This document shows positions 45,459 through 56,810 of a DNA stretch of 57,026 nucleotides, in pieces (the stretch's first letter is position 1; every line of letters begins with the position of its first letter). The position numbers were made by a program, and so were the translations under genes. Below the pieces are notes generated by a model that was not told the DNA's origin, made no database searches, and worked only from the letters and a program-made list of their open reading frames with translations. The stretch comes from Jaapia argillacea MUCL 33604 (lineage: Eukaryota; Basidiomycota; Agaricomycetes; Jaapiales; Jaapiaceae). The stretch spans positions 1 through 57,026 of the forward strand of contig KL197709.1 of the NCBI GenBank assembly GCA_000697665.1. The letters are read 5' to 3'.

Positions 45459-46296
45459 TCAATACTTGATTCCGTGTTCCTTCAAAACAGATCTCAAACG
45501 TCGCATCTCATCCCATCCCTCCTGACAATCCACCTTCTCAAGCTCCAGATCTTCTTTGACCCTGTCTCGCAATGATGTCACCTCCTCCAATTGATTCGTC
45601 ACAAGTTCGAGCTGCGTTTGCAAGGCATCGATGGCAGAAGACCCAACATTGACCTCTGTCTTCAGGTTTTCAACGGTCTCTTCGAGGTCGCCGATTTGGC
45701 GAAACAGATCCGACTTCACGTCCTTTTCCCACTTCACCGTACTTCGCAGCCTATTTAAAATCCGCCTGGAATTTTCGTTCTTTTTCTCAAACCTCTTGAC
45801 CTCGGCCGTGAGGTGACGGATGTCCTGGGCTCAACGAGTTCAGTCCGTGATCCATCGACATCAAATAAATTCCAACACGCTTCAAGCTCACCATTTCACC
45901 CTTAGAGTATTTTGTTCTCAACTCCTCCACTTCTGCGCCGAGTGTATGATTGATATTGGTGACAATGGCGTCCGGGACCACCGTATCGGGGTCACCAACA
46001 GGAACCTCTGGTCTGTCTTCCAACCACGTTGGATCCTGTGCCGAACCCAGTCGTATTGGAGGTGATAGTGGCTCCGTAGCCGCCCTATCGTCTGGGACAG
46101 GTGCCGTACAGACCGGAGGTATTGTGAACGGGGGCGAAAAGAAGTCGCTGGGATAAGTCAAATGGAGTAAAGGTTGTTCGGACAAGACGGGGGATGGGAG
46201 AGCGGGAGCTAACATCGAAGGAGAGGACAACGACAAGGAGAAGAGGGTTTCTCGGCGAGACAAGCTGCTGCGTTGCTTTTCGACTGCGGGCTGCAT
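45459..46296 (-). CDS. Small coiled-coil protein CC3 (about 256 aa)
   Basis: Two exons, complement(45459..45824, 45892..46296), joined in frame across a 67-base GT-AG intron. Exon 1 (135 residues, starts MQPAVEKQRSSLSRRETL) is rich in Ser and Pro (LAPALPSPVLSEQPLL, PPVCTAPVPDDRAATEP) and looks disordered. Exon 2 begins DIRHLTAEVKRFEKKNENSR and is a near-continuous coiled coil (DLEETVENLKTEVN, ALQTQLELVTNQLEEVTSLR), ending VLKEHGIKY. The intron falls just after the start of the helix (VEELRTKYSKGEM), as in CC2 and CC4. No other domain. Function unknown. Confidence 0.75.
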
Positions 46297-48190
46297 AGTC
46301 GTTAGGAGGAGCGTAGAAAGCTAGGAATGGTGAACGATAGACGATGGGATGTAGGGCTAAATTCGTGCTGGGTTAAATACCTCAAACTTCCAGCGGAATT
46401 TTAAAACTTGAACGCTGGAACCACAGGAGATTGATGGGACGGGCCGTCCCCATCAATAGTGCCTGCTCAAAAATGATGGGTGAAGGCCGCCCTTGACGAG
46501 AACTCCGTAACTTCTATGAGCGATCGACGTCCACCCCTCTCATAAAGAAACCGAGAGGCCGTAGCTTTGAACAGGTGCTATAACGTCCCGCTCCCCACCG
46601 GATCGAGCATATCGACTCCGGAAAAGAACCTAAGTCGTGAGGTATGGAGGGAAATATTTCAGCTCGGATTCAATAGAATGAAACAAGTCGACAACTGACG
46701 TAGTATAATTTGGCATAGTAAGGTACATTACAGGGAAACCATTGCAGAAGTCACCTCGTGAAAAAGGGACAAGCGGAACCCTGCTCTCCTTGACACGAGA
46801 GGTGAACAAGATCGGTATTATTAGCCTAATTTCGCTGACGACTCACAGTCTTTCCAGATCTCTGGCCCACAAACCGTAACCTATTGTTGGCGATAATCTC
46901 ACCCAACTCAAGTTGCAACCACTATGACACCTCCGAAACTCACTACCGACGGAAACATCAGTGAGAAACACCGAGTAACTTTGTTTCAAGCGCCGATCAC
47001 CGACCCTCGCAGTGACACGAAGTAGGGCAGAGGGTTTCGCAAGTCAAGCGGTATAACCTGGAGATGACTGCTTACCCTCCTCATCATTCTATCGATGATG
47101 CTTCGAGTGAAAGCGTTCCACATCGACCAGCAAGAAGACGCCATTACAGATTTGGAGGGATTGGAAGAGGAGGAAGTGAAACCCTGGGTATGGAGTCACC
47201 GTCGCCATGACCAACTACAGACCTAACATTACTGCTTTCACCGGATGGCCCACAAACCTAGAGGATCTAGATAACTGCTCTGTACGTGTTTATATTGCTA
47301 CCAATGTCGCAAATACCCACATCCCCTTCCCATCATCGTGATACTTCATGTGTGGATCCACGGCGACGTATATTTGTGAAAGATTGAGGTCTGGTCGAAG
47401 AACCCTGGTCTTCTGCAAAGGGCATCAGGAGGCTCATTATATGGCAAATGGCGTGGGATGCAAAGTGTAAGGCTTGGATAATGGAAAGGCACCTCTGACG
47501 CTCTCCACCCGAGCAGCACAATTTGTTGGCCCGTTTCGCCACGCTGGCCTCCATCTCATGCGGTGGCGAAGTTTTGAATGTAACGACGAAGAAGAACAAT
47601 CTGGGCGGGGAAATAGGAAGGAGCTCACCTAAATGATACTTGAATACACCACTCGTCACAGAACGATATCATTCATACGGGTCCTTCGAGCTTAGTCCGT
47701 CATTCAAGTCGGGGAAAAGACGGTGAACGCGCGTGGAAAAGGAACTGCATCAATTAAGCAGCGCATGAGCCTGCCAACCATCGATCTCACCTTATAAGCC
47801 GAATAAAATCATCACTAGCTGGAAACGACAACTCACAAACTTCACGCACCATCGAACACAGATGAAACCCACGTTTGCTGACGCCTTACCGCCCACCTTC
47901 GCTTAGACAGCACACGAATGCGAACTTAAAGTCCGTCTCCACAGACACGGGGAATTCACCCACTTTAAAGTCGCCACGGATCGCGTGGGTTGATTAGGTA
48001 GGCATCAACAACACGGATAGCTCCGTCAAACAACGGAATACAAGCTTTGCAGCCAATAACGCCATCCATCCATTCAAATCGATGCCACATCAGCCAGGTC
48101 GAGGCCGACAAAGCTCAAGGGAGACAGCAAATTTTGATCTGAATCGCAAACTCCTTTAGAAAAGTGGGTACGAGATCAGATTATGGATAG
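46297..48190. other. 1.9 kb without a supported gene
   Basis: I see no convincing ORF or repeat. A minus-strand ORF at 47333-47659 (108 codons) has no recognisable feature. Confidence 0.4.
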
Positions 48191-48886
48191 TTACCACACC
48201 AATAGTGCCACCTGCTGAGCAAGTGACCCCTCCGCCAATGCCAGCTGCTCCTTGAAGTAGGCAATGTCGCATTCCAACGATTCAAGCTCATATGCTTTCT
48301 CGTCGATTTCACTCTGCAAGGCCTTCTCCCTCAACAGTCCATCGGCTACAGTGTCCTCCAAATCTTCGATGGTCTGCTCATAAACTTCCGCCTCTTCGTT
48401 GGCCTGTTCTATCCTTTGTTCCAGATCCAACTTTGCCAGCAGCTCTTCATCTGCCTTTCTCGCCAGGGCCTCGTTCAACGTACGATATGCGGCCAAAGCT
48501 TTTTTGGCGTGTTTGTACTTCTGCTCCAGCTTGACGGTCTTCCGAAACATCAGGGTTGATTCAATGCAACGCAACAGAAACATCGCAATACATACCATTA
48601 AATTCTGAGCAATCCCACCACACGAGTCATCTTCGTCGCCGACTTCGATGGGGTTAGAAACTGTGCCTGCATCACGAGAATCGAACTTCATGACAATCGA
48701 CGACTCCTGGACGCCTGCCCTGGAAGGAGGACGGCTGGCCATCGACAACGGCTTGAACTTTTTTGGCGGGGGCATGGTTTCTTCGGACAAAGGACGTTTC
48801 ATCTGTTCCATAGAACTACTGATGTGAGGGAGGGGAGAGCGCCTGGAACGAACAGTATTTTGGGCAACAGATGAGATGTTGGACAT
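48191..48886 (-). CDS. Small coiled-coil protein CC4 (about 212 aa)
   Basis: Two exons, complement(48191..48538, 48596..48886), with a 57-base GT-AG intron. Exon 1 (97 residues, starts MSNISSVAQNTVRSRRSP) is disordered, with a basic PPPKKFKPL motif that could be a nuclear localisation signal. Exon 2 starts TVKLEQKYKHAKKALAAYRT and is a continuous coiled coil (EQRIEQANEEAEVYEQTIED) to the stop. The intron again separates the disordered and coiled parts. Function unknown; nuclear localisation is an inference. Confidence 0.75.
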   Translation of the reverse strand: MSNISSVAQNTVRSRRSPLPHISSSMEQMKRPLSEETMPPPKKFKPLSMASRPPSRAGVQESSIVMKFDSRDAGTVSNPIEVGDEDDSCGGIAQNLMVCIAMFLLRCIESTLMFRKTVKLEQKYKHAKKALAAYRTLNEALARKADEELLAKLDLEQRIEQANEEAEVYEQTIEDLEDTVADGLLREKALQSEIDEKAYELESLECDIAYFKEQLALAEGSLAQQVALLVW

Positions 48887-50600
48887 GTCCGAATGAAGAT
48901 CGTCGATAATAAGCAATGGACAGCAGGCCAATAGGTTATATATGCGAACGATCCAGCAACGTCTTAATCGGGGGCGGTGTTTGAAAGTCAGCGAGGGACC
49001 CCAACCCGTCACCGCGCACGGCCAGGCCGTCCGTGAGATATACAGGCCGCTCGGAAGCTAAGCAACAGGATGTCGACTGATAGACCCACTATAAACCTAC
49101 CGGCAGCAACCAGGAACAACATCAAAGGAATTCACCAGGCTCCACCCCTCTCATAGTCAAAAAAGACCCGTTACCGGTTTCAACACTACGTGGTTGTCGC
49201 AGGTACCTTGTCGACAGACGAAGTTCCCCGACGATGTCACCCTGGGAGTACAAGACTTGCTCGATATCGCTTTCGGCAGAATAACGCATTCTCCATGAAT
49301 TCTCAATTGTGCGCAAGGACGTCATTTCCATCGGAGGAAACATTCCTCTCGATGGGCAGCATGACACAGAATATGAGAGTCGGCAGCCATGCACGTCCAC
49401 AGCGAGGCACCCGAATCCGTTCACATAGACGACCAAGGAAGTGAAACCCGTCAGACAACCGTAAAAAGGCACCAACCCAGACCAACATGGGTACCACAAA
49501 GAAGTTACCAATCCACCCCCATCCTCAGACCATGAATTAGTCGTACAGCCGACCTAAACACCCGCATATTCATCGATCAGCATCATGTTGAAATCCGTGC
49601 CAACCATTTGCCAACTCACACAACAGCCAACAGCGATGGCAAGCTCCCAGCAATCGCGATGTCTTGGGAAAGATCCCCCGAGAGAGCTTCAGCAACACAT
49701 CGATCCGAAGTTGCGTGCGTCTGCGAGGTGTTTGGACACCAGACAGAAGAAATAAGTACTTGTGTGGCATAAACAAAACGAGCTTGCGAAGCAAGAGGTC
49801 CAACCAAGTCGCAGACTGGGTTGAATATTTTGCCTTCGGCATCAGCCGGGAGCCAACCGGCTCGTAACCAGAACGATAGACCACGGCGATTTTGCCAGTG
49901 ACTCAGGCACGTCCGTTGAAAAGGCGGGAAATTATGTTGATTTCGGGGATTCGAACACGAATTGTGGTGCTGGGTGGAGCCAGTCGTCATGGCACTGCGT
50001 TTAACTTGCCTCAAATGGCGGACTGAACCGAGAGGCTTCAGAGAGTGAAAGAAATCCGAATGGTCTACCGTTCTGATCATGACTTTAGCTGTACCTTTCA
50101 GTGTTCACTGGCATAGCGATGGCATATACATATAAATTTGCTTTTTGTTTTCGCTCATGGCTTGATGCATTATTAGATAGTCTACCGCAACCCAGTCGAT
50201 AATATCCTCTCAAATGGATGAAACGTTGATAAAAGTGCAGCTCCTTCCGAGTGGCAAGGAGGAAACCAAAATGGATACTTGGGTAATGGACAACTACAGA
50301 AGAGTAATAGGTGGGGGGAATGATGGGGTGTAAGAAGGTAGAGACGAAGGGAGGTTGTGATATAGAGACGGGCAGAAGGAGAGGATGGAATGGGAAAATG
50401 GGGACAGAGGGACGTAACGTAATGGTGAGAGGGGAGGAAGGTTGGAGGAGAGTGAGAAAGGAGGGCGGGTAGGAATGGAGTGTTAGCCAGATGCTTCTAG
50501 TAGGTGGAAGATCAGCGTCTGAGAATGGAGGAGCGTGAAGAGGGTGAGGGCGTGATATGAATCCGAAGTGGGGATTGGAACAGTGAAGGGATGATGGGAA
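48887..50600. other. No supported gene; repeat remnants
   Basis: ORFs at 49122-49511 (-, 129 codons) and 49616-50080 (-, 154 codons) show no domain, and the latter runs through a dispersed repeat copy. 50320-50480 is strongly purine-rich on the + strand (AGAGGGGAGGAAGGTTGGAG). Confidence 0.4.
49870..49953 (+). repeat. Dispersed repeat, copy 2
   Basis: Same-orientation match of 5869-5948, from AGAACGATA to TTGATTTCGGGGATTCG, with scattered substitutions and small indels. Flanking sequence does not match. Confidence 0.65.
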
Positions 50601-50934
50601 CGGCAGGATGGTGGGTGACGAGATTGAGAAGCCATTAGACCTCGACTACCTCATCAGACAAGGGCACTGCAACCACAAAATTAGCCACCCAACGCCCAAA
50701 AAGATACCTCCAAGTTCTCGTAACTCTCCAAGAATCCCCTTGCCCCCCCCCAATACGACTCCCAAAGCCACCTCTTTTGACAATCTAATAGGCCCCCTTC
50801 CCACTCCCCCTGATGCGCAGCTTCCTCCTCAACTTTGCAACAACTAGCTAAGAGATAAAACTCATTGGTGGACAGACTAAACTCCGCCAAGCACGTCCTC
50901 GCCATAGACGGAGCGTGCAGGCCGAATGTTTTGC

Positions 50935-51260
50935 TTAGTAGGAAGGAGCACATCCTGCCGTTACTGGAGGACCTGGTATGCCGCGAGCTAAGCGATCGTC
51001 CGAAGAGGTCCAGGGATTTGCAAGCAAAATAACTTGAGTGACCGCCAAGGGCTGGGCCTCGACAAAGTGGTCCTTGTGAAGGCGCTTCCACCAGTTAAAC
51101 GGATAAGCACCCTTGTGATATTGTTTGATTTGTTCTTTCAACGACGAATTTGCGGTTGCGACGTCAAGCCCTGCGATCGGGAGTTTGAGGATGCAACGAC
51201 CAGCCCGCCCTAGCGTTTCGGGGAGCTGTTCAGACGAATTTCTGCCCCCGGTTGCGCCAA
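50935..51260 (-). pseudogene. Possible hAT transposase fragment
   Basis: The minus strand encodes ATANSSLKEQIKQYHKGAYP, then FNWWKRLHKDHFVEAQPLAV. The pattern of a Gln/Lys helix, a PF, and WW followed by a Leu-Ala segment recalls the C-terminal part of fungal hAT transposases just before the dimerisation region. The expected continuation (an AIKLF...ERxxS motif) is missing, so this is at best a remnant. Identification is tentative. Confidence 0.3.
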
Positions 51261-52925
51261 GCTCGATGGACGGTGAGTGGGTTCAGGTCCCAGAGGAGTG
51301 TTAGTGCCGCGATAATCTATGATCATTGGCAAGTATCAGACAGCGTCAAACGAACCAGAAATGGGACATCACGCACGTGGGTCAAGAATGAACCCTATGA
51401 GATAGACACCACATGGGGCTTCGTTGATCATCTGGTTAACCCGGGAGTTGACGGCCTTGCGAATTTCTTTCTTCACCGTAATTGACATGAGATTTGTATT
51501 GAGGCCTACTTCGAAGCAAAGACATCATTGAAACCCTACATACCAGGTAAGTCGACTTCTCGCAGACGATGAATGGGCTACTCACTTTCACGCGCACAAT
51601 TCTCTCTGAACAGAGCTCCTTGATCGCCGGATTGCAGTTGAGCAATGACTGCCCAGAGTGGTACATCGTACCGAATCGAGTCTTTCGACTTCAACCCAGG
51701 CTTGATGCCCAATACTTTTTGACGCCGAGTAAGATGTTCAGTCGCAAATGTGGTTTTTGAAGAAGGCAATCGTTCGTCGAAGATTCTTGATAGCATGGAG
51801 CCACATTAGATTTGGAGGTGTGGACGCACTGAGCTGAAGTATGATATCTTGCAACTATCTTTGCAGAGCAGGCTGAGGCAATGACAACTTGAAGGATCGG
51901 GGAGGATAATGATCCACGGAAAATCAGTGCCAAGAGTTCTCGAGCGACGGTGGTGTTCCCAGTGTTGTTGCTCGAAATACCGCGAAACAGATGAGGACCA
52001 ATTTGTTTGACAACCCTTGCGAAGTGGTCAGTCTTTCTGGCACGAGTTCTCTTGGGGAGGCAAACTTTCCTGTTGCAGGTCCTGCAACAGAACTTAACTA
52101 CCTTCGCGACAACGTCAAACCTATTAATCATCGACAAGAGAAGGTCTGTGCCACAACGCCGACGTACGAGCGTCGCGGTGAAGTAGCAACCAGATAAGGA
52201 GAGGGCACAAGACCCGATGATGGAGCAAACGAACAAGCATGCGCAAGGATGAAGCAACGGTGAGGAATTGGCTCGGGGACAATGTTGCGTAATATTTCCC
52301 ACGCTGAACCCTCCCCTGCCAAACTCTTATACAGGTGAAGGGATGATGAGGCAAACGCAGCTGATGAAATGTATCACTGCACACTCTGAGCTGACCAGCA
52401 AGAGGATCTAACCATAGCACTGTTTGGCGAGCTCTCAGTTCACCATGTCGACGTCCGACTTCTGTTCGCTCCAGCACAACGCCGATCAACTTCAAGGAGT
52501 CACCGCCAATCCGTTGACGTTAAGCTCATCGGCTGCCATGAGATTCATGGCATCCCACAAACCATGTTCAGCTTCCAACACCAGCCGGACTGTCAACAGA
52601 CGACAATTTCCACGCGAGAGTGAACGTACAGTGCTGGATTTACGAACTGATCCTTTCACTCGCGGCCAGTTGTCCACTGCCACTTCGTGTGTCCACAAAC
52701 ATCAGGATTACATAGCAAAACCGTGACCGCAGCTACAGTTCGAACTCTGGCTGATTACTGTTCTAACAACAACGTCCGAAGGGCCCTTATGCACTCGTAC
52801 TCTATACGCACTAAGGACCATTATTCCTCGGACTCGACACCATCAGCCCAACTCTCTTGTGCAAAATATGCATCTACCGGTCATCTTTCAAGCCAGTCAG
52901 CAAAAGTGGCAAGAGTGACAAACCG
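51261..52925. other. No intact gene; truncated repeat of the 18.4-kb gene
   Basis: The longest minus-strand ORF (51691-52302, 203 codons) fuses the hydrophobic GCYFTATLVRRRCGTDLLLS segment to unrelated downstream sequence. The rest has no recognised coding feature. Confidence 0.4.
52126..52197 (-). pseudogene. Truncated copy of the small hydrophobic gene
   Basis: About 72 bases closely matching 18460-18530 (shared AACGCCGACGTACGAGCGTC and GGTGAAGTAGCAACC), encoding the same GCYFTATLVRRR..GTDLLLS segment. Similarity stops abruptly at about 52126, where the 18.4-kb gene continues IIIWLEVV, so this copy lacks the rest of the gene. Confidence 0.6.
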
Positions 52926-52929
52926 ACGC

Positions 52930-54523
52930 TTACCAATCACCAAAAGCGTCACTTTCCCTGTAGCTACGTTCCTCGGGGTCCTCATATGCAGGGAGCATTT
53001 CATAATGAAGATATCCCCAGCCACCCGGTTGGGGGAAGTAGCTTGAATAGATGTGTTCATAAAGTGCATATTGTAGGTCTTGGTCACGAGGGACGGGGCA
53101 ACTTGAAGTGGTCCAGAATCGCTGAATTTCTGGGCGGACTGTAGGTCGGATGCATGGGAAGATGGTGCACAGATACCTTGCTAATTTGAGGCGGTCGTCA
53201 TAGTACATGTGACCGATGCCGTCAAGGTCTATAATCACCAACCGGGAAGTTGATTGCCATTCTGGATCCAGATCCAGATCCAAGCCACCTTCTGGAGGAT
53301 TCACTTGTAGTCGTAACTCCCCAAGGCTTGCGCATGCGGCAAATCCAGCGATGGCGTGGAGGTTGATGGTAAGGGACGGGTGGGAAATGATCAGGCTGGT
53401 GAGGAATGGCCACGACCGGACCATGGTGGATACATCCATCGGGGTGCAAGGTGAGGGCCGAAAACTTCCCCGATGTCCGATGACCCTCAACTCCCTGATG
53501 CATTTGAGAGTGAGCAGGGGTATCAGCAGCTCACTCCCAGCTGAAGTGTGACCAAATAATATCCAGAGCCGCGTCAGGTTGGACAACCCAGCTAAACTGG
53601 CGAGTTGCGTCGGGATGCTTGCTCCATTGGGTTTGGAACAAACCGTGACCGTTAAGCTCGTTAACCCCTCTGTAGCTGAGATGGTTCTGAGGAACCTGGG
53701 GGCATCAATGGAAAGACATTCGAGACGGACAGAAAGGATGGGCGGAAAACCAACTGGCACACCCGCCCCACCCTGGAACGGAGGAACGGAGGACAACCAC
53801 ACCGCCCGCAAACGGGGCAGACGCGCGAGCGATCTGAAGATCCGTCCACAGTTGCTCGATGAGTACTTGACCACCTCGAGAAATGGGCACTTGTCTGGAA
53901 GTAACTCGAAGAGTTCCGTGAAAGCTCCTGGTATCGATGTCGGCGCAGAGTCAATCTCTAGCCGGAGAAGTCCCTCCGTCAGCAACTTGGATAGGCCATC
54001 TACGGCAAGTTGCGTATCAGCCTGTTCAACCCTTTCCGGGTCTCCCCCAAAGGCACCCCACCCTGGGCACCAATCCCAATGAAGGCATGTAAGGTTGGGT
54101 AGTCGAAGCCAACCGCAGTCGCGAAGCAGGGATACTTGATATTCGTTGGCACTGACGGTGATCCTTTTCACCCGAGCGGCGTAAAAATCGAAACGTTTTT
54201 GATCAGGGCTTCCTTCCGTTAGCTCCTTCCACGTCTGTAACAGTGTGTCTATGTGAGATCAATTAGGGATGAAAGAGTTGAAGACGACTTGCCCAATTCC
54301 CTTCTGAAGACCGCTCCAATTCTGGGATCAGCTTCAACAGCGGTCCCAAGGAATCGAGCTTCTCCCATATCAAGTCAATTGCAACAAAGTACAACAATGT
54401 GGCAGAGCGGGCAGCTGAGGCCAAGTCGGATTTAGCGCCACGGTGTATCGACTGGGGATTGTACAAAAAACTGAGGATGCGGCGCTGCAACTCCTCGACG
54501 TGAAAAACCGAATGGCAACTCAT
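52930..54523 (-). CDS. F-box/LRR-type protein E (about 517 aa)
   Basis: Paralogue of gene D. Start at 54523 (MSCHSVFHVEELQRRILSFL), F-box-like, then SDLASAARSATLLYFVAIDL and WEKLDSLGPLLKLIPELE, followed by leucine-rich repeats. Model complement(52930..54248, 54289..54523): a 40-base intron with an unusual GTCGTC donor restores the frame and removes an in-frame stop. Conserved blocks with D include GASIPTQLASLAGLSNLTRL and SAGSELLIPLLTLKCIREL. It ends YRESDAFGDW and lacks D's Gly/Glu repeat and last intron. Divergence from D is large, so the duplication is old. Likely SCF adaptor by family. Confidence 0.75.
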
Positions 54524-55264
54524 GTTTCCTTCAAGCTTTCTCTGGGCCCGGGTTCGAGAGCTCGGAGAAGTTCTTTTTCTTCTGGTATACCGCATGAGAG
54601 CAGGGCTTCCTTTTTCAGTGGTATGAGGGACTCACAAAATGATGGAAGCAGTGCTCAGGGCAGAAAAATAGGCAAGGATTGAAGGGGAAGATCCAAGACT
54701 GGCGTTTCACAAATATCGAAGTAGAAGCGAGCGTTAAGTAGAGAATTCGCAGGCCACAGGGTCACCTTCACGGGAGCCCGTTGTGGACTGTGGACTCGAT
54801 GTGGAGAGACTCGGGACACACACAATGGGTCGCAGAATTCAAACAATGTAAGTAGAGAATTCGCAGGCCGCTGAACCACGGACCACCGTCTGTGAACTGC
54901 GAACTCGACGTGGACAGACTCATGTTGATGAACGTGTATGTTACGCAATAGATAGAAAAAGCCTCTCAATATCGAAGGCGGCGGGCGCGCAGAAGCTGAG
55001 TAGCGCTGATTTGAAACGACAGCGGTGACTGGCCGAGATTCTGCGTCCCCGACTCCTTGAGTGATAGGACATCCTCCAATCCCCTTGTATTTAACTAGCC
55101 GCTGCCCGTGAATCCGTCCCGGAGAGCTATGTATCTAAGCTGAAGACAATGGCTTGAAAGAATACAAAAGATGGAAAAACTTGAGCGTTGCTACGAACAG
55201 GCTGATTCGACAGTGCACTACAAATGGGGCCTGTTTAAATAACCATAACCTCCGCTCAGAACCC
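54524..55264. other. Region upstream of gene E with a tandem duplication
   Basis: No gene. Contains the 114-base tandem duplication at 54736-54925. Because B ends at 55265 and E starts at 54523 on the same strand, this is both the B 3' flank and the E promoter. Confidence 0.5.
54736..54925. repeat. Tandem duplication, period 114 bases
   Basis: AAGTAGAGAATTCGCAGGCC starts at 54736 and again at 54850. Each copy is followed at similar distance by a related block (GGACTCGATGTGGAGAGACT and GAACTCGACGTGGACAGACT). It lies 210-400 bases upstream of the gene E start codon. Confidence 0.8.
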
Positions 55265-56810
55265 CTAGACTCTAGTCCAATGTTCCCATGACACGTCCAT
55301 CATACAGGGAGGTAGGAGCAACCTCTCGACCCTTCCCTGCACGGAACGCCACATGTAGGGATCAATGAATACCAGATTGATAGATGGCTTCAGAGTCATC
55401 AAGGCGCGAACCTCTCGATTTAATACACCGACCTCCACAATGTTGGCTTCGCTCATCCGAAACAGCCTAATGGACTTCAAATCTACACGATATTTGGTCA
55501 CGCCTTTGAAAAGCGACTGCACCCAAAGCTAAAATGAGGACTTGTTCAGGGATAGCGAACTTCAGATAAGATTCGAATGACGCACCTCCTGAGCTTGTTC
55601 GTTTCCGATGCAATGTACTAAGTCCAAATGAACCTGCTTCAAAAAACGGCATTTCCTGAGAGCGGATTCGAACGTGGCCTCCAGGTCGCCACTTGCGGCG
55701 GTGTAAGCTAGCGAGGTGAGACCCGAGGGAAGTATATCCACCAAATCGCTCTGCCTCGGCGCATTCAGAGAGTAGGAACGCGGGAGAATCTCCAGTGACC
55801 GTATAGGCCTGTCTCCCAAGAGTTTCTTCACCAGAGGGAACGGAGCTGTTAGGGAGTTCAGCATTGGCATAGCTGATGCTCTCATATCGGCCAGGGGGCC
55901 CATTCTAGACGTTGTGTCGAGATATACAGTCAAGGACGCCAGGGCAGGAAGGGCCTCCATCAACAGTAAAAATGGCTCCCAAACTCTGATCTATTCAAGG
56001 ACGACTCGTCCAAGTAATTATCAGCCGCCAATGCAATAGATGAAAGAAATATCGCACCTCTCTCAGAAGTAGACCTGTAAGCCGACTTGCGCCATTGAGG
56101 GTATGCACGCCTTTCAGCACTGAGTTTACACCCCTATCGACCATACGTCCGCGACCATCCACAGCGAAGTTGTAGTCCGTTATCGAAAGCGAGTTCAGAT
56201 TTCCAACTGGCAGCCCAGCAATCATCCCGTCTACTTGTCCTCGCGATATGCTCTCGCAAAAGTCGAAAGTCACCTTAAGCTTCTTCAGGCCCAATGCCAA
56301 TCCCAAAGGCCCGCAGTCCAGCTTGGTGCCCAATATGACGATGATCACCGAGTGAAGCTTCTCGAGATCCCCAAAAGGTATTTTGCTCAACGCAACTTCC
56401 ACTCGCAACCTAGGACCCATTAACTTAAGGGTCCTCAGCTCCAGCATTTCCCCCACGCACATGCCTTGTGCGTTCTGAAGGTCTCTATCCCTCCCATAGT
56501 AATCCAGTGTGAGGTGTAAGACATGCCGCTGCCAACTGGAGCGTGGCCAATCGAACACAATGCCCTGGTACCGCCGAAGTGGCCTGCCAAAGTAGATCGA
56601 TGCGAAAATGAACTTCTTGAGATATTCGGCCCACTGTTTGTTGACGAGCCTCAAGATTTTGTACGCCACAACTATCCTGTCCCAATACCAAGGGCGTTCG
56701 ATCAGAAGCTCCGCTCGGCTGAGCCCAAGAAGGGGAACGAAGTGAAAGATCATGTCGCAGATCATAGGATCGACGATCCCGGACAACGGTTCGCAGGCTT
56801 GACGGGACAT
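55265..56810 (-). CDS. F-box/LRR-type protein B (473 aa)
   Basis: Three exons, complement(55265..55528, 55586..55990, 56058..56810), with introns at the same places as in A and a second exon of exactly the same length (405 bases). Starts MSRQACEPLSGIVDPM; residues to about 69 are identical to A (CDMIFHFVPLLGLSRAELLI and on), then diverge: LDYYGRDRDLQNAQGMCVGE versus LDYRGRDAELQNAQSMWVGQ, and IIVILGTKLDCGPLGLALGL versus AIVVSGTQLKYGGLGLAKSL. The C-terminus is shorter (ends SWEHWTRV) than in A. Likely SCF-type adaptor. Start codon and reading frame differ from A by a single-base indel next to the start. Confidence 0.85.

Noticed and set aside
49020-49080. AAGCTAAGCAAC, resembling part of a 5S rRNA
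   Set aside because: Only a dozen bases match; the rest of the conserved 5S sequence and the expected ~118-base length are absent.
51691-52302. 203-codon ORF on the minus strand as an intact gene
   Set aside because: It is a fusion of a truncated repeat fragment with unrelated sequence and has no domain or splice support.
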